In this document: piece by piece, positions 23,498-35,460 of the stretch
Position numbering within the stretch: position 1 is the stretch's first letter
How the letters are laid out: every line of letters starts with the position of its first letter
NCBI GenBank assembly: GCA_918026815.1
Contig: CAKJVC010000191.1
Span: 434,001-498,000, forward strand
Length of the DNA: 64,000 bases
DNA from: Chalara sp. BL73
Lineage: Eukaryota > Ascomycota > Leotiomycetes > Helotiales
Direction: 5' to 3'
Made by a program: the position numbers and the translations under genes
The notes under the pieces: generated by a model
The model's input: the letters and a program-made list of their open reading frames with translations, nothing else
The model's database searches: none
Told to the model about the DNA's origin: nothing

Positions 23498-24739
23498 CAA
23501 AATGAGGATATGGTATGTAGTATGGAGTCTTGTTTAGGTACATATGGGATTCTGTAGAAGAGGAGATGTGAGCGATCACCTTCATGACGGCTTTACATGG
23601 CATGCAAGCGATGGAGTTGGGTGGGTTTCTAGATCTGAATCAGCAAAGCGGGCAATGTTTCAAAAATGTACGGATTTGCATGGGAGGAGTTGCATAGATT
23701 CTGAATGAGATCATGACACTAGACATTCTCAAGCTCTCGGTGCTACATAATTCACATGCCTTGATCTCACCAAGTCCACCATCCCGTGATTACAATCTTT
23801 AGGTCGCACCAAAAGACGAACGAACCATGTTGGCCCCGCCAACTGAAGCCGTAAAATTCGTGCCATCATGAGTACCCGCAACAACCGTCATTTCCACGCA
23901 TCCCACGCCCTAATCTACCATGTGGCAACACAGAGCACACAATTTCCACATGGTTCTACACATGAAATGCATGAAATTCCATAAGCCAGGGGATCAGGCG
24001 TGTAACCTTCTTATCATCAGCCATCCTCTCACAAGCTGGTTCCTGGATTGATCCTGGATCAGCTTCAGCGTTCGTGCAAAGTTGCATGAGCGGTGCGTTA
24101 TTTGGCGAGCAAGAATTCGATCAAGAAAGAGCAGGGTTTACCTGAAGCGGGCGTGGGCGGTATCACCACAGTCATAGTTAAATTATGGTAAATTTTTGAT
24201 CGAAAGAGGTATTTGTTTTGCCAGCTTTTATTGGAATTCGAGGTTATGGATATTGGGTTTGACTGCGGCTATATTAATAATCTTTTGGAACTCGGCGTTA
24301 CAAAATAATCTGCTAGAACCCCGTCCGTGTAAAGCTATCTAATTGGTTACGTCGCTTACTTTGGCATTCGATGTAACCGAGGGTTTTCTCTTCCGTTTTA
24401 CTTGCCTGATTGTTAAATAAAGGGCCGCTTTTTTTGAAGAACTATCTTACATCATAGAAGTTACCAAAAATGTGTGAGGGGAAGCAAGTAAGCACTAATA
24501 GCATTGTGGTTTTCAAATCGTGTTTTTAGAAGTCAGCCGCTACATAAGTTGATTTATAACGCAAAATGTGATTGTTGAAATCTCATTAGCTTGGTGTCTC
24601 GAAAGACGAGAATAAAAACCCCCTCACACGTACTTGCAACCTCCCTAATAGTAGTAGAGAGAAAAGAAAAAGCCCACCGCTCCATATCCCCAAGTCCCGC
24701 CACCTCTCTAATCCGGCCAAGGTGTACCCATGCTGATGC
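23498..24739. other. intergenic, tail-to-tail
   Basis: 1.2 kb without a supported gene. The second half (24170-24580) is AT-rich. Confidence 0.5.
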
Positions 24740-25327
24740 TCAGCGCCAATACGAATCGATGGTGAGGTACAGCTCATCACGCTGGTAGACCCCCCCAGGG
24801 CTATCCCAATTCGCGCCCTTGCAGTACTGGTTCAACCAATACCCCTTCTGTACGAAGAAATCGCTAGACGCCCAGGTGTCAAAGTGCAGCCTATTTGCAA
24901 TGGAGAAAAACACTCCAGCCGGGCTGTTGCTCACGTCCCAGGCTTCAACCCAAACGCCTATCCAGGTTCCGGCTTGGATCGTCTTGCCCTCTGATCCCAG
25001 CAGGATCTGGACGACCCCGTAATAGGTGAGACCTTGAAGGTAATTAAGCTCGATCCACGGGGCGCTGTTCCAGCACATTGCGGTCTCGGATCTGGCGGCT
25101 AGGCCGTTGGTCTGCTCGGAAGCTTGCTCGACGGACGAGGTTGAGGCGCCTGTTATGGCTTGGAAGCTGGTGAGATTGCGGGGGTATTCATCGAGGGTGC
25201 CTGAGACGATTCTGATGGAGGGTCCGTCTGGGAGGACATCCCTGGTTGGCAGCGCGACGGCGGTCTTGAGTTGAAGGCTAGCTGCCAGTGCTATGAGGGC
25301 CAAAGAAGAGTGCTTGATGAACATCAT
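24740..25327 (-). CDS. secreted orphan protein
   Basis: Single-exon frame, 195 residues from the ATG at 25327. A clear signal peptide (MMFIKHSSLALIALAASLQL KTAVA) is followed by 'LPTRDVLPDGPSIRIVSG'. The C-terminal 110 residues are Trp/Tyr-rich and compact ('GTWIGVWVEAWDVSNSPAG', 'FFVQKGYWLNQYCKGANWDS') and have just two cysteines, probably one disulphide. No family recognised; it could be an extracellular lectin-like or effector-like protein. An upstream in-frame ATG at 25393 would put 22 residues before the signal peptide and is less likely. A TATA-like TATAAATAAAGGG on the minus strand lies about 200 bp upstream. Confidence 0.65.
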   Translation of the reverse strand: MMFIKHSSLALIALAASLQLKTAVALPTRDVLPDGPSIRIVSGTLDEYPRNLTSFQAITGASTSSVEQASEQTNGLAARSETAMCWNSAPWIELNYLQGLTYYGVVQILLGSEGKTIQAGTWIGVWVEAWDVSNSPAGVFFSIANRLHFDTWASSDFFVQKGYWLNQYCKGANWDSPGGVYQRDELYLTIDSYWR

Positions 25328-28300
25328 TTTCGCTGACTGGATGTTAGAATAAAGCATTATAACCGTGGTGCTCAAACAAACCAGACTTTGCAATATCCTT
25401 CTTTTGGATAGATGTAGCGAAAGAAGCCGTAGCGAGATTGATGGCTAGTTGGGTTGGGACTGTGAAGAACTGTGAAGAACTGTGTGCAAAACCGTTGTGA
25501 TTTGGATTTTCATGGTAGAGGAGGAGCCCTTTATTTATACATCGAATACGTCGTTAAGAATTTGCTTTGGAAGCTCTGCTAACTAGAGCAAGACGGAGCT
25601 GTCGTGAAAGCATTCTCAAGGGAAGTTTCCCTAGCCCGTAAGGTCAGCGAAGAACCAGGTCTGGTCTTTGCTGATTCTAAAGCTGACTAGGTCGTGTACT
25701 AGAATAGGAAGCTACCGTTGAAATGTAATTAGACGAAGAACACTGTGAGCTTTAAGATGACTCAGATATTGTAAATTTGTGAGTTGCTCAATATCTGTCA
25801 GTATTCCCCATTTCCTCGCCCCTTTTCCAACATTGGCAAGTCTCCATTGGTGTTTTCCCGTCCATGGCAATGGAAAGATGGAGACAATTAATGCCCCTTC
25901 CATGGAGGTTATACGCTTTGAACCATACAAGGCATGTCTTTCCTTGCTTTCGCTGAGGTCAGATGGAGCATAGAATGCCTGGAAAGTCTGCGGCAGCTGA
26001 ACGAAAGGGACTTTTTTACTTGTCAGATACCGTCCTAATCGAGCAGGATTGTAGTGGTCTCTGTGCGGGTTAGGAGTGAACTGGAAAATATAAATACCCA
26101 TCTCCTTCTTGGCAGCTCGGCGAAGACTAGAGCCAAATCTGGAAGTCTCCTGCGAAATGTGGGGTAAATGTATGCATAACTTTAAGCTCAGCGCAAGGAT
26201 GACTGAGAAACAAGGGTAGAGAAGTAATGATTAACACCAGTATTATACTACGTAAAGACAAAAACGAGGAGATGTTCCGCCATCGCTTACTCTTAGAAAT
26301 TTCTCTATTATCTTGCCGGAGCGATATCAATGGGGAAATGGCGGGACGGCGCAGACCTTCGGCTAAGCGATAGGCGAACGTGTGGATACACTTCGGATTC
26401 TATTTTGTGGACAGACGGTCGATTATCCCCGGAAACCAACTATCAAAGGATTTGGGGGAAGTCTCTGCATAGCAAAGCATAAACGGTGCCTCCATACGGA
26501 ATGTGGCCCTGTCTCAGCTCAGCATTATTTGAGGAGTTGTTACTTGGTACGATGACAGGCTATTATCATTATATTCCTTTGGAAGCCTCCATGCCAAGTG
26601 TTCTCTAAATACTATTTTCAGCCAAAGACTATCATGCCCTGTCTTTCAGTTTGGCATAGAAGTCTCGAACATATTTTAAACGTGCATCACAGATTGTACG
26701 TATTAGTGTCAGTGCCAATACCGCGATTTGCCAGTTCATTGACTCCAGGTACAAACGAACAACAGAATATCGACTTCTGCAATGTCTTCCGCCAGGATAC
26801 CAATATGGCACCTACTCGTTGCAGCGATTATCTTCTTTGCATCCAGTATTCAGTCACTCTACTCTGGCTGCATCGTAACCAACTGTGGAGTGTCATGTCC
26901 TTCTAGCCTCACATCTCATGCTCTTCTTTGGCGTACAAACCGCGAAACTTCTTGTAGTATTGATAACTACCCACGGGCAATTTTTGCTGTCCAATTCCTA
27001 ACGGTAACGGGCATTGCATTCCTACTGCTCCTTGGGCTGGACACACCTGTTATGTCAATGATCCATGTCCAGGCCGTAAACGTAAGTTCTAGTATACCAT
27101 TATTATTTTCAACTTGTTAATTCGAATAGAGGTGAGCATATTTAGTGGCAGCTCTTCCAAGATGATGCCGTTGAGGATGTTGACACAGCGATCCCAACGG
27201 CCTAAGGCAAGGCATTGCAAGTGATCCAAGTATTACCTACTTCGATGACTAAATTTTTATATATTAATGACGAGGAAAGGTATAATAATATTGAACTAAG
27301 AATTAATCCTACGTCCTGATGAGTGGAGTGTATTTACTCCGGGAGTTGAGTCAATGACCCTTTTAATTAGATGACATATACAAGAGTGTCACTTAGCGCA
27401 ATGGATACACCGGTTGCTGAAGCTTCGGTGACACAATTAAGTGTTACATCACCTGTAGTATGTGTCGCTACACTTACACAAAACATTTCTACTTTCTAAC
27501 ACTTCATGGGAAACTATATTGAGCGTCGCAGGTGTCATAAGCGTTGCTACTGGATTATATAAGTATTAACTGGAACGAGAAGTCCCAGTATTCACCAACT
27601 CACCCCCTACAGTCGCTTTAACTTGGAGCTTGGTCCTGATTTCAGGCGATTATCTAATAACCATGGAGGTGGTCTAGATCCAGCCATCACCATACCGTCA
27701 CAGGTTACACCAGTCCACCCTCTCCCCGTTGAGATATCATACATTTTTATCACACACAATAAGCCCACAAGTTCGGAGTATGAAGACTTAGAGGAGTGTT
27801 AGGAGAACTAGGCGCTAATACTACTACGGAGTTTAAGTTCGATACAGTCGGCTAAGGTCTGTTTGGAGTCACTACCTAGCGCAAGTCACACTAATGAATT
27901 CTCGACGACCCTCGCTGGTCAAAGATGACACAGAAAAGTTGTTCGAAATTGAAGTTGTTGTCCTGACCAAAGGGGGTTCTCCCAGGAGTCAACAAGATGA
28001 GCTGATAGGCCAGATGTTCTCCCTCACACTCTGGTAATCTCGAAATTGATGTACGGTAAGGCCAGTTCCCGGACTTTCAAGGTGGAGATATAGGACGAGG
28101 TGACTTAGAATTCCAATGGAACCCCGTGCGGAGAAGGAGTCTAATCCCTTTATCGAAATGTCGCCCCGAATATGCTAACTTTGGACTGCGGTTTCGACAG
28201 CGAAAGCAACCTCGCTGATGAGTCTCAGAACCCACAATCAAAGCTGAATACCTTCAGTCCCCGTAAACGTGGTGGAGCATATTCACAACTAGTAGTTGTC

Positions 28301-29122
28301 GGATTGGCGGACTGTGATGGAAGCAGATCGCAGTTTTCTAATTTAGAAACGACAATCTCAGGCCCTTGTCTTTGTATGGCTTCGGCGAGTACGGCTCATA
28401 TGCAGATAAGGAAGAGCCAAACGTATGAAGGTCCGTGGGATACGTCACCAGCGACAATAACTGCTGCCGGTCTCGCATCTTACCATGTTCCCTGGACTTG
28501 CTTTCTCATCTACCCTAGAGATCACAAACGGTATTACCGAAATTCTTCCCTGAGCTGATTATGTAAGTCATTTGAATCTGGGCGGAGGTGTTTGCTAATG
28601 AGTGCAAAGCCTGGATGCATTGCCGTGCCTGTAATTTCATGAAATTGTTGCCAAGTAGTACTATAGTTAGTTAAATTCTAGCTTGCATTTCCACCCAGTA
28701 GCAAAAACTTAAAAACTTAAAAAAAAAAAAAAAGACTTTAAATTTGAGTTTCAATTAGAATTGATTAGCTTACTTTTTAATACATGCGTACACTTCAACA
28801 CTTTTATGTAAAAACTTCTAAACCGAACAGTTAAAATCCTAATCGACATGCTTTAAGCTAAACGACACCGATGGTTTTGGTCTCGACAGTAGTGCAGCTA
28901 TATAAAGGATGAATAATTCGCACCTAGAGTTCATATTACTTTTAGCAACAAAAACTTGAGGAATTCTGCAGCACTCATCAGTCTAGCTATACGTTCACTT
29001 ACACTAGGGAATATAGAGGCTTATTACTCCTTCAATAACGTACCATCCTCCATCTAAAACTCATAGATCTGGTAGAAAGCTCGCCGGAATATTGCGCCAC
29101 AAACTTAAAAAAATTCTCAATC
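25328..29122. other. long region without a supported gene
   Basis: 3.8 kb. The minus frame 25712-26101 and plus frame 28172-28558 are open but show no motif. A (A)15 run lies at 28719-28733. Around 27386-27433 GTGTCAC and GTGACAC form a 7-bp inverted repeat. The stretch 27370-28160 is neither clearly coding nor AT-rich and might be an old retroelement remnant, but no ends or domains can be shown. Confidence 0.4.
26782..27120 (+). CDS. possible small membrane or secreted protein (weak)
   Basis: Frame of 112 residues starting MSSARIPIWHLLVAAIIFFA, which looks like a signal peptide or anchor, then a short Cys-rich stretch (GCIVTNCGVSCP) and a second hydrophobic segment 'AIFAVQFLTVTGIAFLLLLG'. 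A GTAAGT at 27080 could be a donor leading to an acceptor at 27129, which would end the protein a few codons later. No family recognised and isolated, so it may be chance. Confidence 0.25.
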   Translation: MSSARIPIWHLLVAAIIFFASSIQSLYSGCIVTNCGVSCPSSLTSHALLWRTNRETSCSIDNYPRAIFAVQFLTVTGIAFLLLLGLDTPVMSMIHVQAVNVSSSIPLLFSTC

Positions 29123-30457
29123 ATGGATGAACTACCCATTCCTCCTATTGCAACCTCTAGAGAGATGTTCTCAACTGCTGACTTGGAAGGCGCCGCTGAA
29201 CCGGGAATCGAGAATTTTTGGACTATTCCTCCAGCAAGGGAAATAACGTCCATACCAGACCCAATGCTAGAACTACCAGAGGGAATGCGCCGCAGACGTA
29301 CAATCCTCGAGGATATCCTTAAAGGATACGCAAGACAAGAACGACGCATCCAATCTGCTGAGACAAATCTGCTTGGGGTCGATTCCGTTCCTGAATCACA
29401 AGAAATTCACGCTGACGGCCTCCTCGAGCTCAAAACTTACTTCAACTTCCGCTTCGCGAAGTGCATTGAGAAGATCCGCTGGACATTTGGCGATATCCAG
29501 ACTCGGGATCAAGACGGGCATTTAAATATGGATGCGAAGCTCGCTATGGCCCCTCACGATAGGGTAAGCAAATGTCAAAGCTTCTTTAATAAGTGGCTAA
29601 AACATCTAATTCAAATTGAAAAAAGTATTGCTGGCTCCAAATCAATAGACAATCCTACAGCCTTTCAAGCTAGAATGATTTCGGAGACAGTGCAAACCAG
29701 CTTTGGACTTCTCCAGCCCCTCTACGTCGAGATGGACATGAATCTGGAGACGCTATATGAGGATCTATTGACGACTCACATGGAGCGCATCTATTTCGTC
29801 AAGTATGGGAAGAGCATTGAAAACAGGCGCTACTTCGTCAAACAGGGACATCTAGTCATGCGGGAGTGGGGCCAGCGCGAGGCACGTTGGGTCACAAAGA
29901 AGAGGAGGGAACTCGCTGAGCCATTCTTGAACTTCCAAGATGAGGAGTACGAGAAGAGTCAGCGGGAGATTGATCGGCAGGAGGAGGAGAGATGGAGGGA
30001 GTGGGGCGAGTCTGCTGATCCCACTCTAAATGCTCAGTACGAGAGACCGGCGTGGGATATGCATGGACTGGAGAAAGCCCGGGTCTGGAGGGAACCGCAT
30101 CCTCACTATTATTACTGCTATGGATACAAAGATAAAGTTTTGGAGAATCCGAAAGTGCCTACCTATAGATTGGCCCACGACATATCAGTCGAAGAGATGA
30201 ATAGGCGGGAGCTAGTGGGCTTTACAAAGTGGCTCGATGAATATTATGCTGAAAGCACACAGGCGGGTGATTTTGACTCCGTATATGGGACGTTGGTTTC
30301 GCAGAAATATATGAGTTTTAGACAAAAGATTGAGTGCTGGAGAGAGTCTGTTATTCCTAACGATGAAATTGACAATTTTGGCGAGGGATGGGAGTCGAGC
30401 CACTTCACCGACGCTTCAAGTACTACAATATCGAATGCTCCGCAATGCTCGCAATAA
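29123..30457 (+). CDS. hypothetical protein, 444 aa
   Basis: One uninterrupted frame; family not recognised. The N-terminus is Pro/Glu-rich and flexible ('MDELPIPPIATSREMF'). Residues 60-260 are helical and charged ('KTYFNFRFAKCIEKIRWTFG', 'CQSFFNKWLKHLIQIEKS'). Residues 255-305 are very rich in Arg/Glu/Trp ('REWGQREARWVTKKRREL', 'REIDRQEEERWREWGESAD') and probably form a coiled coil. No signal peptide or membrane segment. Length and lack of stops make a real gene likely; a cytoplasmic location is inferred. Confidence 0.65.
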   Translation: MDELPIPPIATSREMFSTADLEGAAEPGIENFWTIPPAREITSIPDPMLELPEGMRRRRTILEDILKGYARQERRIQSAETNLLGVDSVPESQEIHADGLLELKTYFNFRFAKCIEKIRWTFGDIQTRDQDGHLNMDAKLAMAPHDRVSKCQSFFNKWLKHLIQIEKSIAGSKSIDNPTAFQARMISETVQTSFGLLQPLYVEMDMNLETLYEDLLTTHMERIYFVKYGKSIENRRYFVKQGHLVMREWGQREARWVTKKRRELAEPFLNFQDEEYEKSQREIDRQEEERWREWGESADPTLNAQYERPAWDMHGLEKARVWREPHPHYYYCYGYKDKVLENPKVPTYRLAHDISVEEMNRRELVGFTKWLDEYYAESTQAGDFDSVYGTLVSQKYMSFRQKIECWRESVIPNDEIDNFGEGWESSHFTDASSTTISNAPQCSQ

Positions 30458-30717
30458 TAAATTTAATATATGCGATAGGTAAGAGTTTGAGAATGGAATA
30501 TAACATACGGAAGATAGGTAGGGGTTGATATAGGATGCGGTCCAGGAATAGAATAGACAATGAATTGCACAAAATGCATAAAGAGCTGCCAAAATCACTT
30601 CTACCAAGCTCACAATTATTTCGTCTTTCTACTAGAACATATTAGAGCGCTTTCCAAACATCCTCCAATTGGTGCATCAAGAGAATCTCAAGCCCCGTTG
30701 ATATTCTGAGGTGAACC

Positions 30718-31713
30718 CTATGAGAAGTCTTCGATCCTGAAGCCTCTCGTATTTAACGCAACCACCTTTCCTCCTTCCGTGGTTCCATTAATCGTGGCAC
30801 CAGCTGTCGCCACGTACAGCACGTGCTCATCGTGAGATGTCCTCCCAAATGCGCAGGACGTCCCAGCAGCGACATCCGGGCTCTCCAAAGACCCAGCAAC
30901 TGTAGCCGTCTTCCCGTTCTGACCAACAGCCACAACTGTGTTTCCGGGGTGCGTAGTGACCCAACTTGTCCCAGACTTGTCAATGGCAAGATCGTCAACC
31001 TGCGCACCAAGATTGGCAATGAACTCCACTTTCGCACCGTCAGCCAAACTGCCATTGAGGTTAATCTTGGCTCGGTAGAATGACAACCCGACATAATTTG
31101 TCCAGTAGAGATATCCATCGTGGATCTTGAGACCATTGATGGCGGTAGGATTTGGGGAGTTTGCCGGCGCCAACATCTCAGGGAGTTCAATCGCAATACT
31201 AGTTTCTCCTGTGTTGACGTTCACTTTCCATACAAGTCCTCTGAAGGAATCCGCTATCAGCACTACGTCCGAATGTGGCAGAGCGGCGGCTCCATTTAAG
31301 AGACCGGCTTTTAAGACAGTGGTGACTTTTGAGACTTCGGTCTTGGCGCAGTTGAAGTCAGCTTTCCAGATATCCATCACGTAAGGCAAACTAGTCAGGT
31401 TACCGACCACCATGGCGAACACATCAGGCGAGGTTTCGGCGATACCTAAGAGGCCGGTATAATCTGCAAAAGCGTGGACTAGCTCAGGACTGGAGGGCTT
31501 CGAGGGACTGAGTGAGTACAGTTCCGGTGTTGTAAGCATCGTAAGCAGAAGTTCGCCATTGGAGCGGACAGCAACATTCTCGACCCAACTCCCAACGGGG
31601 AATTGATGTACTAGGTGGGTTGGAAGTGGAAAGGCTGTTGAGTTGGGATCCGGAGCTCTTGGAGTCACAGGATCCATTGAAAGCAGAGATAGTATATGGC
31701 TTACAACGTGCAT
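30718..31713 (-). CDS. SMP-30/gluconolactonase-like beta-propeller protein
   Basis: Single exon, 331 residues. Repeated strand motifs of a six-bladed propeller are visible: 'GSWVENVAVRSNGELLLTML', 'LPHSDVVLIADSFRGLVWKV', 'TAINGLKIHDGYLYWTNYVG', 'DDLAIDKSGTSWVTTHPGNT'. The N-x-L-K-I / Y-L-Y-W-T-N pattern is typical of SMP-30/strictosidine-synthase-like proteins common in fungi, whose substrates (lactones or none) are mostly unknown. The N-terminus 'MHVVSHILSLLSMDPVTPRA' is only weakly hydrophobic, so secretion is uncertain. Stop is 260 bp from the end of the convergent gene upstream. No break is seen. Confidence 0.75.
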   Translation of the reverse strand: MHVVSHILSLLSMDPVTPRAPDPNSTAFPLPTHLVHQFPVGSWVENVAVRSNGELLLTMLTTPELYSLSPSKPSSPELVHAFADYTGLLGIAETSPDVFAMVVGNLTSLPYVMDIWKADFNCAKTEVSKVTTVLKAGLLNGAAALPHSDVVLIADSFRGLVWKVNVNTGETSIAIELPEMLAPANSPNPTAINGLKIHDGYLYWTNYVGLSFYRAKINLNGSLADGAKVEFIANLGAQVDDLAIDKSGTSWVTTHPGNTVVAVGQNGKTATVAGSLESPDVAAGTSCAFGRTSHDEHVLYVATAGATINGTTEGGKVVALNTRGFRIEDFS

Positions 31714-32594
31714 GACGCAATAAATAGATTACATTCAGAGATATGATGATGATGGTGATGAAAACATTTTTCCAGAAGGCATGTCACATATATGTCTTGA
31801 GCGGCTCTTCACCTTTGCTCTCTATGGCCGTAGCTTTCCGATTAAGATTACGATTCGGTCGGTCGTGAGTCAAATCTTACTATATTGGAACAATTTTGGT
31901 ACTTAACCATTGATCATCCACAAGGATCATGCAGCATATTGGATTTGCAAACTCCACATGGCTATCATAACGTATTGACAACCAATGGGTGGATGTTGCG
32001 GGATGGCCAATCAGCCTCAAGTCATGCATGTCGCTTGTGAAGTTCCATGCATTAGCTTACAATTTAACTGGGTTTCCCGACTGACTCAAACGGTATAAGT
32101 GGGGCACAAGCTGGATATCACGTTTTAATAAAGAGCAATAATGATGGAATGACCGACTACCACAAGCATTTTTTACCTAAGCAATACTGCAAACCGGCCA
32201 CGTTGAGATACTTGAGCTAATTCGAGAATCATAAAGTGGTCACGTGATAACACACTGGAGATGCGAAGTTCCTGACAAATCTCCTATTTACTACCATGCA
32301 AGAACTCACATATCAATTTTTTTTTCTAGCTTGAGCATCTTCATCAGCTGTATATGATGGACATCATCACATATTCTTACAGGTGGATCCAAGCCACCTC
32401 CTGACGTTTACCGAATGCTTGTCATGCCAAGCAGCTTCTTTCCTTGTTTCCTGACGTCACTCAGCCACATCTCTTCGACGACTTGATATGAATCCCCTCC
32501 TCTGTTAAGGAATTATTAATGTATACATGCATCTTTGCAGAAAATAGACTCTCAATTGATGCCAACACGAAAGAGACAATCAGACAAAGCAACA
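31714..32594. other. intergenic divergent promoter region
   Basis: Lies between divergent genes. Has a short GATGATGATG stretch at 31744 and a GTCACGTGAT palindrome at 32238. No gene seen. Confidence 0.45.
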
Positions 32595-33793
32595 ATGGGC
32601 CTCTTCAAGCACAAAGACAAGACTCGCCCAGATCTTGATCCCACCCCCGGGCCATCAAAGAATCTTCCAGCAAATCCCAATCAAAAGCCTCAAGCAGACC
32701 AGAATTGCTTTAATGATTCAGGATACTCTGGAAGTGATGTATCTAACCTGGATTTGCAGAAGGCAGCTCAGAATCAGCAGCAAGCTCAGGGCAAGCCTCC
32801 GGGCACAACTGTTACAACAACCACTACCACCACGAGTAAGTGGAGATTGCCGAAGCTGGCGATAGTTATGAAAGAACAATAACTAATAAGATTACAGCAA
32901 CGACAACTGTAGTAACAGCTGATGGCACAACGCAGACTTTCCAGCATCCTTACGACCCCTCTACCGACCCTCCACCTCAGCAATCCCAAACCACGTACAT
33001 TGATCCCAACACTACAAGCCAGACCATTCATCGACAGGCAGAAAATCATACACCAGTACCCTCGCATCACCAACCTATAGAAGCAACACCTGCTCCCACC
33101 GCGCCCCCGCAGGCCCAGAGACCACAATTCCACCGTATACAAACTCCACCACGAAAGCCTACCCCACAAGACCTCGCAACAATGGGCCAGCACGAGCTCC
33201 CTGCGCAAGGCCCGTATGGCCAAGGCGCGCCTCAGCAGGAGCAGTCTATACAAAGAGCGAACAGCACAAGCGGAGGGCGGGCGATCCCACCTCGGTCAGA
33301 GCTACGACCAACCTCAACTGCGTCGCCGTATCCGCAGCCTCTGAACACGACCCCGCACGTACAGCCCTTAAATGCCAATCAAAGCCCACACGGTCCCCAT
33401 AGCGCCATCGATCCAGCGGTTGCAGCGAGTCCGACGTCTCCTATCGCGCCGAACGGACGGGCAAAGACACCGAATTTCTCCCGCCCAGATGCCGCGCACC
33501 ATGCTAGCAAGAGGGAGAGCGTCGGTAACGTGATGAAGGGAATACATGGAGCGGGTGAGGCACTGAGGGGTACGGTGAACAGCACGATTGCGCGGGGAAT
33601 AGGTGACGCCGCTGAGTTGGAGCGGTCGAGAGGCGTGAAAGAGCAGGGGTTGAATGAATTCAGGGGGAGCGGCTTGAGAGAGGGGTTTAGAGAGAAGGCC
33701 GAGGGCAGGATGAGAATTCGGAGGCGAAGCGGGAGTGCGAATCCTGGGGAGGGACATGGTCATGTTTTGGATCGGGTGGATGAGGTACGGTAG
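32595..33793 (+). CDS. hypothetical Pro/Gln/Thr-rich protein
   Basis: Exons 32595-32835 and 32898-33793 give 378 residues. The intron interrupts a poly-Thr tract (TVTTTTTTTT|TTVVTADG), and the join keeps the tract going. The N-terminus is MGLFKHKDK; the long middle is low-complexity and Pro/Gln-rich; the C-terminus has a conserved-looking block 'MKGIHGAGEALRGTVNSTIA' followed by Arg-rich sequence ending HVLDRVDEVR. I recall similar blocks in uncharacterised fungal proteins. An in-frame ATG at 32559 would add 12 residues; the later start was chosen for its CAACAATGG context and its MGLF beginning. Function unknown; largely disordered. Confidence 0.62.
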
Positions 33794-34334
33794 ATGGTGC
33801 CGTAGATATTGGGGTTGTGATGACATTATGATTGGTTCGTACCTCGACTTGGATATGACGACCTGCCGAGCAGAGTTCAGGTTATATGATGAAGTAATAC
33901 GTATAACTTTTATGAATAGTTTACAAAAGTGGCAGCAGGGGAACGTTTCCCGCCTTGTCTATTTGAGTTAAGTGTACGGTTTATAGCTTCAGCCATGGAG
34001 TTTTGGATATTCTTCTATTGATGCAATGGCTATTAGGAACATTGTAATTATTCTTTAGCTTTGTATCGCCCTGTCGCATTCATGGTCCAAAATTCGCCTT
34101 ATTTTCTTTAGCTAATCTACCCCCGGTTCTTTTCAGGCTCTCAATTCTTCAATCGGGAAACGAGTTGAGCCACCACTAAGCGGCACATCCGCTATCAAGA
34201 TGAGAGTGGACCGAAAGAATTAGGATTGAGATGCACATTGGGATATCCTTTGACCACGCGTTCAGCACCCTGCTGTGCTCCAACTTAGCGATAACCTTCC
34301 GCCAAGCTGTTGATTTGCAGAAAGCAATAGTTAA

Positions 34335-34385
34335 AATGGCAAAGGCGTCTTCTACATAAGCTAAGCTCCTCCGTTGATACTGAAT
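34335..34385. repeat. local repeat, short third copy
   Basis: About 50 bp resembling the start of the two larger copies: ATGGCAAAGGCGTCTTCTA followed by CTCCTCCGTTGATACTGAAT. Only the first part of the unit is present. Confidence 0.55.
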
Positions 34386-34692
34386 ATATTTGTATTAAAG
34401 ATCAGAAGCAATAAACGCGTCCCCTGGTGTATATACGTTGATGGCACAATAACATATATGAGCCCCAAAACAGTACTGTCTTTTTGGTGATGGTGTATCC
34501 ACCAACTCAACTCTAAGGATTTGTACATAGAGGCTAATTGCATGAAGAAAAATCATAATTCACCTAGTCATTTAACAAGGAGCCACATATCTTTTGTAGA
34601 TGTAATATCTTTACCATGTTTTGCTGTTTTTATTTTAGGAATATTTAGTTATATATGTACAGTACAAAAAGAAGACTAATTTAAAAAGCTGA

Positions 34693-35015
34693 GTAGGATG
34701 GCAAATTACGCCTTCTAGCCGCCCCGGACTCCTCCGCTGGCGTGAATGGCATGGGTAGAAGATCGGAAACCATATCGCGTTTCCCACGGTCCCGCCAACT
34801 TACTATTGGCATATTTTGGCCCCGGAGAGGATACAAGCTCCTCTGAAACAGTTAACTGCTGGAGTAACCCCTGCCTTTACTTACGGATCTTGGAAGTTTG
34901 ATCATTGTATAAGTAGGTACAGGGCAAGATTTTAAGAAAGATATGTTAATGGATGTTAGTTAGCTTTGTCATTTAAAATGGTTTCACATACCGTTCATAA
35001 ATGCGTCACCCTAGT
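34693..35015. repeat. local repeat, copy 1
   Basis: Aligns in direct orientation with copy 2 some 440 bp away. Shared blocks in the same order: GACTCCTCCG, GGAAACCATA, CGTTTCC, CCCGCCAACTTACTATTGGC, GGCCCCG, TTAGCTT-GTCA and CATACCGT. No reading frame is kept. The longest shared block, 20 bases, contains the inverted repeat GCCAA-N7-TTGGC. Confidence 0.8.
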
Positions 35016-35132
35016 TTGTTTAAGTTTTAGATTTGTTTTGGAGGTTGTTATTCAAATAAATTTTATAGGAGGCCGTATCCTGTTCAAAAACTAATAGTTG
35101 TTGGTTGGAGATGAAAATCATGTAAAAGCAGC

Positions 35133-35460
35133 AAAAGACATCTTCTGGCAGCCTTAGACTCCTCCGTTGGTATTGAATGGCTGAACCAGAAGACCGGAAA
35201 CCATAGCACGTTTCCAAAGTAGGTCCCGCCAACTTACTATTGGCATATCTCGGCCCCGAAGGGATACCAGTCCCTTTTAGCAGTCACCTGCTGCTGCATC
35301 GGCCGCGACGCCACTAAGAGATCTAGTAAAACGACCTATTAAGTGGGTACATGGTGAATAATGAGCTCATTTTTAATATGGAGAGTGGTTAGCTTGGTCA
35401 GTAATAGGGAAGTTGCATACCGTCTGTTGACAAAACCACTTCGCCAACTTGTAGTTTGGC
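35133..35460. repeat. local repeat, copy 2
   Basis: Second copy of the unit at 34693-35015. A further GCCAA-N8-TTGGC element occurs at 35441-35458 near its end, so this hairpin-like motif appears three times in the region. Confidence 0.8.

Noticed and set aside
25712..26101. 129-aa minus-strand frame
   Set aside because: No motif and no neighbouring exon; could be chance. Not strong enough to list as a gene.
27370..28160. Possible degenerate LTR retrotransposon (TATATAAG box, TGTCAC motifs, then weakly gag-like frames)
   Set aside because: No matching LTR ends, no target duplication, no recognisable gag or pol motif; open frames are broken throughout.
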